Assembly: GCF_003259365.1 (NCBI RefSeq)
Contig: NZ_QLLY01000002.1
Location: forward strand, 310,001-374,000
Length of the DNA stretch: 64,000 bases
Reading direction: 5' to 3'
Source of the DNA: Streptomyces sp. PsTaAH-137
GTDB taxonomy: Bacteria > Actinomycetota > Actinomycetes > Streptomycetales > Streptomycetaceae
Part shown: positions 35,255 to 42,563 of the stretch, in pieces
Layout of the letters: each line of letters starts with the position of its first letter
Numbering within the stretch: position 1 is the stretch's first letter
Made by a program: the position numbers and the translations under genes
Notes under the pieces: model-generated
Databases searched by the model: none
Seen by the model: only the letters and a program-made list of their open reading frames with translations
Told to the model about the DNA's origin: nothing

Positions 35255-36508
35255 ATGTACGTAGCGGACTCTCGCGCGAGCGGTACGGCGCCGGTGTCCG
35301 CGGAGCCCGCCGTCCGGCCCCCGGCCGGGCGGCGGCGCGCCGTGGGTTCCACCGTGTTCGCGCTCGGCACGGTCAGTCTCATCACGGACGCATCGTCGGA
35401 GATGGTCACGGCGGTGCTGCCGCTGTACCTCGTCGCGGGGCTCGGCCTGAGCCCGCTCGGCTTCGGTCTCCTCGACGGCGTCTACAACGGGTTCTCGGCG
35501 CTGGTCCGGCTGGTCGGCGGCCGGTTCGCGGACAGCGGCGGCGGGCGGCACAAGACGGTGGCCGTCATCGGGTACGGGCTCTCGGCACTCTGCAAGCCCC
35601 TGCTGCTGCTCGCCGGGACGCTGCCCCTGATCGGCGCCGTCCTCGCCGCCGACCGCACCGGCAAGGGCCTGCGCACCGCGCCCCGCGACGCGCTGATCTC
35701 CCTGTCGAGCACGCCGGAGACGCGGGGCCGGGCGTTCGGGGTGCACCGGGCGATGGACACCGCGGGCGCGCTGCTCGGGCCGCTGGTGGCCTTCGTGATC
35801 CTGCGCTGGACGGTGGACGGCTACGACGCCGTGTTCACGGTGAGCTTCTGCGTGGCGGCCCTCGGAGTCGTGGTCCTGCTCCTCTTCGTGCCCAGGACAC
35901 GGGGCTCCGCCCCGGACCCCGCTCCTCGATCGCCGGAGGGGCTCCACTGGAAGCTGCTCGCCCGGCCCACCGTCTGCGCGACCCTGCTCGGCCTCGCGAC
36001 GGTCAGCGACGCCTTCGTCTACCTCATCCTCCAGCGCCAACTGGGCGTGCCGGAGCGCTGGTTCGCCCTGCTCCCGCTGGGCACAGCCGCCGCGTTCCTG
36101 CTCCTCGCCGCCCCACTGGGCCGCCTCTCGGACCGCGTCGGTGCCTGGCCGGTGTTCGTCGGCGGACACGTCGCCCTGCTGGCCGTGTACGCGCTGCTGC
36201 TCACCCACGCCCACAGCCCCGCGCTGCCCTGCGCCGTGCTCCTGCTGCACGGCACGTTCTACGCGGCGACGGACGGCGTCCTGATGGCCGCGGCCTCCGC
36301 CGGCATCCCGGAGGGGCGCCGCTCGTCCGGCCTCGCGGTGGTGCAGACCGGGCAGGCCGCCGCCCGTTTCGGCTGCTCCCTCGGGTTCGGCGCGGCCTGG
36401 ACGGCGTGGGGCGACCGCACCGCCGTCTCCGCCGCCGCGGTCCTGCTGATCGGCGGCGTGACGGCCGTCTGCCTCCTGCGCCCGGCCCCGACGAAAGCGA
36501 CCGCATGA
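35255..36508 (+). CDS. MFS transporter
   Basis: 417 residues with 12 predicted membrane helices and the conserved loop 2-3 motif (GGRFADSGGGRHKTVAVIGYG). The first helix region GTVSLITDASSEMVTAVLPLYL is typical of a small MFS branch found next to phosphatases. It starts one base after the phosphoesterase stop and overlaps the next gene by four bases (ATGA), so the three are translationally linked. The substrate is unknown; the context suggests a product of extracellular phosphate-ester hydrolysis. Confidence 0.88.
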   Translation: MYVADSRASGTAPVSAEPAVRPPAGRRRAVGSTVFALGTVSLITDASSEMVTAVLPLYLVAGLGLSPLGFGLLDGVYNGFSALVRLVGGRFADSGGGRHKTVAVIGYGLSALCKPLLLLAGTLPLIGAVLAADRTGKGLRTAPRDALISLSSTPETRGRAFGVHRAMDTAGALLGPLVAFVILRWTVDGYDAVFTVSFCVAALGVVVLLLFVPRTRGSAPDPAPRSPEGLHWKLLARPTVCATLLGLATVSDAFVYLILQRQLGVPERWFALLPLGTAAAFLLLAAPLGRLSDRVGAWPVFVGGHVALLAVYALLLTHAHSPALPCAVLLLHGTFYAATDGVLMAAASAGIPEGRRSSGLAVVQTGQAAARFGCSLGFGAAWTAWGDRTAVSAAAVLLIGGVTAVCLLRPAPTKATA

Positions 36509-37608
36509 CGACCGACCGCACCACGCCCGACCCCGCGACGACCGGCAGTGCGACGCCCGACCCCGCGACGACCGGGGTGACCACGACGACCCGCACCAAG
36601 CTCACCGTCCTCGTCGCGGCGGTCCTCGCCCTGGCGGCGGTGGCCACGGCTGCCGTGCTGCACGCGTCGGCCCGCGCCGACCGCCGCGACCAGGCCCGCC
36701 CCGGCGGCCCGGCGGTGACCACGGGGCAGGTGGGGCTCAAGCCCGGAGGCCACCGGCTGGTGTTCCGGAACATGGCCTGGGGCCCGCACCGCGACGAACT
36801 GGCGACCACCCCGGCGAACGCGCCCGCGGGCCCGCGCCGGGCGACCGCCACCGGCCTCAAGTGCCTGCGCTTCTACGCCGCTTCGGGCACCGGGATCTGC
36901 CTCCAGGCCGTCCACGGCGCCCTCTCCGACACCTACCGCGCCACCCTCCTGGACGCGGGCCTGCACGAGAAGGCCCACTACCCCGTCCCCGGCATCCCGT
37001 CCCGGGCCCGGGTCTCGCCGAGCGGGCGGTACGCGGCCTGGACGGCGTTCGTCGGCGGCGACAGCTACGCGGGCACGAACTTCTCCACGCGGGCCGCGAT
37101 CCTCGACACCTCGACCGGCAAGCTGACGCCGACACTCGAGACGTACCGCATCGTCAAGGACGGGCACCCCTACCGGGCCGCCGACGTGAACTTCTGGGGC
37201 GTCACCTTCGCCGCCGACGACCGCCACTTCTACGCGACGCTCGCCACGCACGGGAAGACGTACCTGGTCCGCGGCGACCTGCGCACCCGGACGGTCACCA
37301 CCCTGCACGGCAACGTCGAGTGCCCGTCCCTCTCCCCCGACGGCACCCGGATCGCGTACAAGAAGCGCGTCGACGGGCTGCCCGCCGACGCGCCCTGGCA
37401 CCTGTACGTCCTGGACCTGGCGACGATGCGCGAGACCGCGCTGGCCGAGTCCCGCAGCGTCGACGACCAGGCGGTGTGGAGCGACGACCGGCACCTGACC
37501 TACGCGCTGCCCGGCGACTACGGAGCCGACCTCTACACCGTCCCGGCGGACGGTTCGGGCACGCCGCGCAGACTCCTGACGGCGGGGGTCTCGCCCGCCT
37601 ACCTTTGA
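36505..37608 (+). CDS. Membrane-anchored TolB/WD40-like beta-propeller protein
   Basis: 367 residues. A Thr/Pro/Asp-rich head of about 30 residues, with the repeat TTxxATPDPATTG, precedes one membrane helix (KLTVLVAAVLALAAVATAAVL). The rest is outside the cell and has TolB-like propeller repeats such as RVSPSGRYAAWTAF, VTFAADDRHFYATL, PSLSPDGTRIAYKKR and AVWSDDRHLTYALPGDYG. Such proteins usually bind partners rather than catalyse. It overlaps the MFS stop and lies three bases before the VOC gene. Confidence 0.75.
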   Translation: MTTDRTTPDPATTGSATPDPATTGVTTTTRTKLTVLVAAVLALAAVATAAVLHASARADRRDQARPGGPAVTTGQVGLKPGGHRLVFRNMAWGPHRDELATTPANAPAGPRRATATGLKCLRFYAASGTGICLQAVHGALSDTYRATLLDAGLHEKAHYPVPGIPSRARVSPSGRYAAWTAFVGGDSYAGTNFSTRAAILDTSTGKLTPTLETYRIVKDGHPYRAADVNFWGVTFAADDRHFYATLATHGKTYLVRGDLRTRTVTTLHGNVECPSLSPDGTRIAYKKRVDGLPADAPWHLYVLDLATMRETALAESRSVDDQAVWSDDRHLTYALPGDYGADLYTVPADGSGTPRRLLTAGVSPAYL

Positions 37609-37611
37609 CCG

Positions 37612-38040
37612 ATGGAGATGACCCTCGAAGTGATCCCGCTGCCCGTCTCGGACATCGACCGGGCGAAGTCCTTCTACGTCGACCATGTCGGCTTCCACTG
37701 CGACGTGGACCGGGAGGTGATGCCGGGCTCCCGGATCGTGCAGCTCACCCCGCCCGGCTCGGGGTGCTCGATCGTGCTGGCCGCGGGCGTACCGATCCCG
37801 ACGGGCACCCCGGTCCCCGGCACGTACCACGGCCTGCAACTGGTCGTGAGCGACATCAAGGCGGCGCGGGAGGAGCTGACCGGGCGGGGCGTGGAGGTCT
37901 CGGAGCCGGTGTCGTTCGGGGCGGACGACGGCGGTACGTTCATGTACTTCGCCGACCCGGACGGCAACGGCTGGTCGGTGCAGGAGTACCGCAGGCGCGC
38001 CGAGGTCCCGCTGCGGGACGCCATCACCCCCGCATCGTGA
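37612..38040 (+). CDS. VOC (glyoxalase-like) superfamily protein
   Basis: 142 residues. It shares most of its N-terminal half with the VOC protein at 33746 (LEVIPLPVSDIDRAKSFYVDHVGF; REVMPGSRIVQLTPPGSGCS), so the two arose by duplication. VOC fold with a late YFADPDGNGWSVQEY strand. It is the last gene of the phosphoesterase-MFS-propeller operon; a TACCTT six bases before its ATG could also give it a leaderless start. Activity unknown. Confidence 0.85.
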   Translation: MEMTLEVIPLPVSDIDRAKSFYVDHVGFHCDVDREVMPGSRIVQLTPPGSGCSIVLAAGVPIPTGTPVPGTYHGLQLVVSDIKAAREELTGRGVEVSEPVSFGADDGGTFMYFADPDGNGWSVQEYRRRAEVPLRDAITPAS

Positions 38041-38043
38041 CGG

Positions 38044-38493
38044 TCAGCCGGCCGCCTGCTTGACGAGCGCGGCGATCCGCGCCTCGGTGTCGGGCGTCAG
38101 CTCGGTGAGCGCGAAGGCGGTCGGCCACATCGTCCCGTCGTCCAGGGCCGCCGCGCCGTCGAAGCCGAGGGTGGCGTAGCGCGCCTTGAACTTGGCGGCG
38201 GGCTGGAAGAAGCAGATCAGCTTGCCGCCCTTGCCCGGCTGGGCGTAGGCGGGCATGCCGTACCAGGTCTTGGCGATCAGCTCCGGCGCGTTCGCCTTGA
38301 CCAGGGCGTGGATGCCCTCGGCGAGCTCGCGGTCGGTGCCCTCCATCTCGGCGATCTTCGCGAGGCAGTCGGTCTCGGTGTCGGCCTTGGCACCGCGGGG
38401 GCGGGCCTTGGTCTCCTTGGCCCGCTCCTTCATGGCGGCCCGCTCCTCGGCCGAGAAGGCGCCCTGCTGTCCGGTGGTCGTGTCGGCGCTCAT
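38044..38493 (-). CDS. DUF1801 / iron-chaperone-like (YdhG/YjbR) protein
   Basis: 149 residues. A charged N-terminal helix (AEERAAMKERAKETKARPRG) precedes the DUF1801 core: IHALVKANAPELIAKTWYGMPAYAQPGKGGKLICFFQPAAKFKARYATLGF. This family includes the Bacillus frataxin-like Fra/YdhG. The ATG overlaps the stop of the AraC-like gene (TGA shares its bases), so translation is coupled to that gene. Confidence 0.8.
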   Translation of the reverse strand: MSADTTTGQQGAFSAEERAAMKERAKETKARPRGAKADTETDCLAKIAEMEGTDRELAEGIHALVKANAPELIAKTWYGMPAYAQPGKGGKLICFFQPAAKFKARYATLGFDGAAALDDGTMWPTAFALTELTPDTEARIAALVKQAAG

Positions 38494-38750
38494 GATGTCT
38501 GCCTCTCCAGGCTGAGGTGGTGCCGCTGGTCGCGGCGGGCGATGACGTACGCGTACGGGGATCTGCCGTAGGCCGCTGTGAACTCCCGGCAGAGCTGCCG
38601 TCCGGGCAGCCCCACGGCGCGGCCCAGCGCCTCGACGTCCAGGGGGCGGGCGCACTCCCGGTCGATCCGGTCGCGGACCCGGCGCAGCCGTGCCAGGTCA
38701 CGCAGATGCTGCGCGGCGATGAGGGCCTGCCGCCAGGCGGGCGGACACAC
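38490..38750 (-). CDS. Truncated AraC-type helix-turn-helix protein
   Basis: 86 residues from a GTG. Only the first AraC helix-turn-helix is present (IDRECARPLDVEALGRAVGLPGRQLCREFTAAYGRSPYAYVI ARR). The second half, normally MALLRRGDLSVTEVCFAVGF-like, is missing; the frame ends in LSLERQTS and the stop overlaps the ATG of DUF1801. An AraC domain with a single HTH is unlikely to bind DNA in the usual way. It may be the remnant of an AraC gene fused upstream of DUF1801. Confidence 0.6.
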   Translation of the reverse strand: MCPPAWRQALIAAQHLRDLARLRRVRDRIDRECARPLDVEALGRAVGLPGRQLCREFTAAYGRSPYAYVIARRDQRHHLSLERQTS

Positions 38751-38756
38751 GCGGCC

Positions 38757-39185
38757 TCAGCCCTTACTGCCGGAGCCGTCGATCTCCTGAATACGGACCA
38801 TGTTCCCGGCGGGGTCCCGGAACGCGCAGTCACGCACCCCGTACGGCTGCCGGGTCGGCTCCTGCACGACCTCGGCGTCGGCGGCCTGCACCTTGTCGAA
38901 CACCCCGTCGAGATCCCGGGTGGCCAGCATGATCCACCCGTACGTCCCCTTGGCCATCATCTCAGTGATGGTCCGCCGCTCGTCATCGGTGACCCCGGGG
39001 TCGGCGGCGGGCGGCGCCAGCAAAATACAGGTCTCGGGCTGATTCGGCGGCCCGACGGTGATCCACCGCATCGCCCCCTGCCCCACATCACTGCGCACCT
39101 CGAACCCGAGCACGTCCCGGTAGAAGACGAGGGAGGCGTCGGGGTCGTCGTGCGGAAGGGAGGTCGTATGAATGGTGAGGTCCAT
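38757..39185 (-). CDS. VOC (glyoxalase-like) superfamily protein
   Basis: 142 residues from the ATG at 39185: LTIHTTSLPHDDPDASLVFYRDVLGFEVRSDVG, then a long insertion (PPAADPGVTDDERRTITEMMAKGTYGWIMLATRDLD) and a final VRDCAFRDPAGNMVRIQE. It is only distantly related to the two VOC proteins further left. A TAATTT ends seven bases before the ATG and suggests a leaderless transcript. The AraC fragment starts six bases after its stop, so the three minus-strand genes form one operon. Confidence 0.85.
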   Translation of the reverse strand: MDLTIHTTSLPHDDPDASLVFYRDVLGFEVRSDVGQGAMRWITVGPPNQPETCILLAPPAADPGVTDDERRTITEMMAKGTYGWIMLATRDLDGVFDKVQAADAEVVQEPTRQPYGVRDCAFRDPAGNMVRIQEIDGSGSKG

Positions 39186-39192
39186 GCCCCCC

Positions 39193-39198
39193 AAATTA
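39193..39198 (-). promoter_or_regulatory. -10 element TAATTT of a leaderless promoter
   Basis: On the minus strand TAATTT is followed by seven bases (GGGGGGC) and then the ATG at 39185. The G run abuts the start and cannot serve as a normal ribosome binding site. Confidence 0.5.
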
Positions 39199-39295
39199 GC
39201 CGCGGCGCAGGCCAGTCGCTTCTCGAATCCTGACCGAATCCGAGCCCCTACGAACGGAGGCCGACGGTCCGCTCACGAACGGACCGTCGACCTCT

Positions 39296-39538
39296 TCAGG
39301 AGTCGTCGGGACATGGCGGCCGGCCCATGCGCGCTGCCAGCCACGGGCCCATCGTGCACGACACCGCGAGTATCGCCATGAAGACGAGGGAGTCGGCCCA
39401 CGAGCGGTCCAGCCACAGATGCCAGGCGAGAACGCCCGCACCGTACGTGAGCGCCCAGACGACCACCACCACGGCCCACCGCGCACGCCGCGACCGCGGC
39501 AGCCACCGCCACCCGCTCCGCACGTCCCGCTCCGTCAT
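39296..39538 (-). CDS. Small two-helix membrane protein
   Basis: 80 residues. A basic N-terminus (RSGWRWLPRSRRAR) leads into a first membrane helix (WAVVVVVWALTYGAGVLAW), a short loop and a second helix (SLVFMAILAVSCTMGPWLAAR), ending in a Pro/Asp tail. Codon use is that of a genuine Streptomyces gene. No family recognised. It is the last chromosomal gene before the integrated element. Confidence 0.65.
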   Translation of the reverse strand: MTERDVRSGWRWLPRSRRARWAVVVVVWALTYGAGVLAWHLWLDRSWADSLVFMAILAVSCTMGPWLAARMGRPPCPDDS

Positions 39539-39604
39539 ACATCAACGGATGCCCCGGACGGGCCCGGGCAATGGCGGACGACGACGCGAGTGGCGTCCGG
39601 CGGC

Positions 39605-39690
39605 CTACAGCACCGGCAGGTTCTTCCGCAGCTCGAACGCGGTGACCTCGCTGCGGTACTCCTCCCACTCCTGCTTCTTGTTGCGCAGGA
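39605..39690 (-). pseudogene. 3' end of a glutamine synthetase-like gene at the element's left junction
   Basis: The minus-strand frame ends in FLRNKKQEWEEYRSEV, then TAFELRKNLPVL and a stop at 39605-39607, the characteristic C-terminus of the type I-like glutamine synthetases of this region. Upstream of about 39690 the sequence no longer resembles the enzyme. So only about 29 codons are on this side, cut off by the element. The rest of the gene should lie right of 64 kb, with its 3' end restored by the other attachment site. The exact core cannot be fixed without that side. Confidence 0.75.
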
Positions 39691-39796
39691 ATTGATGAAC
39701 GCTGCCGGCGGCCTGCGACGTGACGCACCGAAGCATCTCTGACCTGCTGTGCGCAGGGCATTGGCGGTCGTTGTAGGTCACTGTGGGCCGCTGTTT

Positions 39797-39817
39797 GACG
39801 GCCCAGGGACGGCCCAG
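39797..39817. repeat. Direct repeat near the left attachment site, possible arm-type site
   Basis: GACGGCCCAG occurs twice, 11 bases apart (39797 and 39808), inside 190 bases of non-coding element DNA just right of the junction. Direct repeats at this place often bind tyrosine integrase or Xis. Confidence 0.45.
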
Positions 39818-39891
39818 AAACAGCGCCCTCCGCGACTCTGGCAGATTGACAGTGGGCACCGCCCGAACCGTGTCACCAGGGAGTTCCCGCA

Positions 39892-41823
39892 TCAGCTTGG
39901 CCCACGGGGTACATCTGGAGGGAACCGACCGTCGGCTTCCAAACCTTCGTGCTGGAGCACAGCCTCGTACCAGACGTCGTCGGCCTGGTACCTCGGGTGG
40001 CCCTTGCGGAACAGCTCAGCCCACCTGCGCGCTTCGTCATGAATTGCCATTCGCCCATCGCCGGGAACGAGGTATCTCAGCCCGGGGTCGACTCTGCGGA
40101 AGCCGTTGAAAATGGTCCCGAGCGGGCTGGTGTTGGGCGACGAGTATCCAAGCATTTGGCGGTACTGAGGACGGAGGGGACCAGTGCCGCGGACTGCCTC
40201 TACGACCGCGCGCCATGCGGCCGGATCATGAGCGAACGCATCCATGGTGGGCGTCACGCGCAGGTGGTCACAGTGGACTTCGCCGACGATCCGGCCACCA
40301 CGGTTACCGAGCTCAAGCGGGTACTCCAACTCGGCTTGTCCGGTGTCGTCGTCACGCCATTCAAAGATCTTCTTGTCCCGAGTGAGGATCTTTCGACCGT
40401 TACTGTAGAAGTCGAGCCCATAGTCGATCCGATCAAGGTACCGCTGCACACCCACCCAGCCCCAGATGCGTGGGGTCAGTGGGCGTAGATCCCCGCCTCC
40501 GCACCCCGCGCATATGTCGCTGGATGCGCCGCTGCGCCCGCAATCCAAGCACTCGTGCACGGTTCGCTGCGTGCTATCAATTCGTTGCACTGCACTGATT
40601 TCCGTACCTCGATACGTGACCGAGCGATGTTCTCCCCAGATGCAAGGCATCCGTGGCCTTACGTTTCGACCGTCAGCGGTGATCTCTAAATGTCCTTCAC
40701 GAAGCGGATGACTGTAGAGATCGCCTAGTCTCATACGGAGCTGGCGCCAAGTATCGGCACTCCAGTTCTCGCGCAGGCCACCGATGACGATGTGAGTGCC
40801 ATGGTCACTGACCTTTGCCTTTCTCTCACTCGCCAAGGTCATCCAGTCGGCCTCAGAAGAACGGGCCAGCGCTCGCAAGTCGAGCCTAAGCACCGTCCAT
40901 CGGCGCGTTCCGGCCTGAGCTGTCCGTATGGTGATGAGCGTTCCAAGCCGCGCGGTGGCGATACTGAAACTCATACCGAAGGCACGGTTACGACCGCGAG
41001 TGCTGGTGGTCCAGCCGTCTCTCAGTCTCTGTAGGAGGCTATCTGCATCCAGACCAGGGCCGTTATCGAAGACGCACAAACCGGGGCGCCCCCCTGAGGC
41101 AGACGGAGTCTCCAGGGCTAGAGACACTCGGATCGGGCCCGATCGGCTATCACTGCCAACAGAGGCCTGGTCGATTAACGCCGCTATGCAGTTCCAGCGA
41201 GACATCTCCAGATCAGCCAGCTGCGACAGGAGCGTCGGAGAAGCCAACATACGGACTGGTACAGGCGGGCTGGCCACGTAGTTGGCGTTTGCGCGCTCCC
41301 ACGCCGCTTCCCACTGGTCTACCTCATCCTCAGTCTCACCCATTGCTCGCATGTAGGCGAGCAGCAGGTCCTTTCGGACCCGGCGCGGTGGGGCACCGCC
41401 AAGGAGCGAGCTGATGGTGGACCGTGGCATTAGGCCAGACCCGGCATTTTCGATCTCTCTCAGGGTCGGAGGCTTGGAGCGGCGGGCGCGCAATTCCCGC
41501 ATAGCCCAGACCAAATCGCCGAAGTTACTGCTGCTCTGGGGCTGCGGCTTTGCGGCGACCGCATGGCAGACGGGCTGCGCTCGCTCCCACGCGGCAAGGG
41601 CTTCCTCCGGGTCGGCACCGCAGCCGCGCACGAAGGCTTCAACGACTCCCCGGGATGTGCGATGCCCCTTCGCAGCCCTGTTCAGGCTCGAGCTGGCAAC
41701 CCCCGTGATCTCCTCCAAGCGGCGGAAGGAGAGACGAGCGAGGCGGCGCGCCTGCTGCAGCAATTGCGCCACCTCCTCCATCTCCGGGACGTGCGCTGGA
41801 TCTATCTGTTCGCGACGGCCCAT
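39892..41823 (-). CDS. HTH-GHKL (MORC/Hsp90-like) ATPase-fold protein, probable defence gene
   Basis: About 643 residues (GTG three codons upstream is also possible). Two helix-turn-helix regions come first (about 20-75 and 105-170; LARLSFRRLEEITGVASSSL is XRE-like). A Bergerat-fold ATPase domain follows (about 205-350) with the G1 box DNGPGLD (256-262) and the G2-like region FGMSFSIATARLGTLITIRT. The N-box reads NCIAALIDQ where active enzymes have ELIDN, so both the catalytic Glu and the Mg-binding Asn are changed. A zinc ribbon (C428, C431, C441, C444) and a MORC-like C-terminal part (YGLDFYSNGRKIL) complete it. The small membrane protein gene ends 13 bases upstream, so they form an operon. 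I infer a DNA-bound sensor or silencer in phage defence; nothing proves this. Confidence 0.65.
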   Translation of the reverse strand: MGRREQIDPAHVPEMEEVAQLLQQARRLARLSFRRLEEITGVASSSLNRAAKGHRTSRGVVEAFVRGCGADPEEALAAWERAQPVCHAVAAKPQPQSSSNFGDLVWAMRELRARRSKPPTLREIENAGSGLMPRSTISSLLGGAPPRRVRKDLLLAYMRAMGETEDEVDQWEAAWERANANYVASPPVPVRMLASPTLLSQLADLEMSRWNCIAALIDQASVGSDSRSGPIRVSLALETPSASGGRPGLCVFDNGPGLDADSLLQRLRDGWTTSTRGRNRAFGMSFSIATARLGTLITIRTAQAGTRRWTVLRLDLRALARSSEADWMTLASERKAKVSDHGTHIVIGGLRENWSADTWRQLRMRLGDLYSHPLREGHLEITADGRNVRPRMPCIWGEHRSVTYRGTEISAVQRIDSTQRTVHECLDCGRSGASSDICAGCGGGDLRPLTPRIWGWVGVQRYLDRIDYGLDFYSNGRKILTRDKKIFEWRDDDTGQAELEYPLELGNRGGRIVGEVHCDHLRVTPTMDAFAHDPAAWRAVVEAVRGTGPLRPQYRQMLGYSSPNTSPLGTIFNGFRRVDPGLRYLVPGDGRMAIHDEARRWAELFRKGHPRYQADDVWYEAVLQHEGLEADGRFPPDVPRGPS

Positions 41824-41836
41824 TACAAGCACTCGA

Positions 41837-42019
41837 TCAGCAACGGCCGTAGCCGGCTTGAGGGATGAACAGAGCCGCCAGACTGGTCAGGGCGGCCAGG
41901 TCGTCGCGAAGCGTGAGCCACTTCGTACGGAGCCCCGTGTCCGCGTGAAGCACGACGACGAACACGTAGATCACGACGACGAGGGTGCAGGGGGCGATAC
42001 AGGTAGCAGCATCGGTCAT
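41837..42019 (-). CDS. Small single-helix membrane protein upstream of the GHKL gene
   Basis: 60 residues with an AGAGG eight bases before the ATG. One strong membrane helix (CTLVVVIYVFVVVLH) is near the N-terminus, and the C-terminal part is semi-hydrophobic (LAALTSLAALFIPQAGYG). It ends 13 bases before the GHKL gene, so they are co-transcribed. Small membrane partners of this kind are common effectors in defence operons, but no homology is recognised. Confidence 0.5.
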   Translation of the reverse strand: MTDAATCIAPCTLVVVIYVFVVVLHADTGLRTKWLTLRDDLAALTSLAALFIPQAGYGRC

Positions 42020-42563
42020 CTCGGAACCTCTCGATGGTTTCAGGCACTTCGAACATGCGTGCCGGGTGCGCTCGGAAGTTGGGGTTCTGCAGCGCGGCAC
42101 GCAGTTGATGGTGTCGCACCGCCGGGCCCAGAATCCACCGGATGCTGGCGTTCCGTATTTTGTTTCAGCGCTGTCCAGTTCAAGCGGCCAGGCCCTAAAG
42201 AACCAGGTCAGGGCCTCTCGCGAACCGTAGCGCCGATATGAGCCGCTAGTTGTTCCAGCCTCGTCCGGACTTGCCGTTGCAAGGGCGGGGGCCGGTAGGC
42301 CACAGTGACTGTGGTTCCCGGCACTTCGGACATCACAAATATCGGGTTCCCGGCCGGAACGCATTTGGGGTGCGTTCCGGCCACCACGCGTTGTTGTCGG
42401 CGTTGTCGGCCCGGAGAGCGGGTCGGCAACAACGCGCTTGCTGGGTACGGCCACTAGCCCACGGGCTGACACAGCCCGCGCGCTAGTCGGCGCGTCAGCT
42501 AGCTTTTCGACTGCGTAGCGTGCAGGCAGCCCGCAGATACCCAGGAGGGCTGGTGGTCGCGAT
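42020..42563. other. Cargo intergenic region with a long hairpin and a doubtful 41-codon frame
   Basis: Between the small membrane gene and the DUF2075 gene. GGCCGGAACGCA (42352-42363) and TGCGTTCCGGCC (42371-42382) form a perfect 12-base stem with a seven-base loop, a likely terminator for the DUF2075 transcript or part of a small RNA. A short minus-strand frame (42208-42333; starts MSEVPGTTVTVAYRPPP) has coherent codons but no ribosome binding site. Nothing else is supported. Confidence 0.45.

Noticed and set aside
41985..42230. 81-codon plus-strand frame in the cargo
   Set aside because: It lies opposite the small membrane gene and the hairpin region, without a ribosome binding site or recognisable features.
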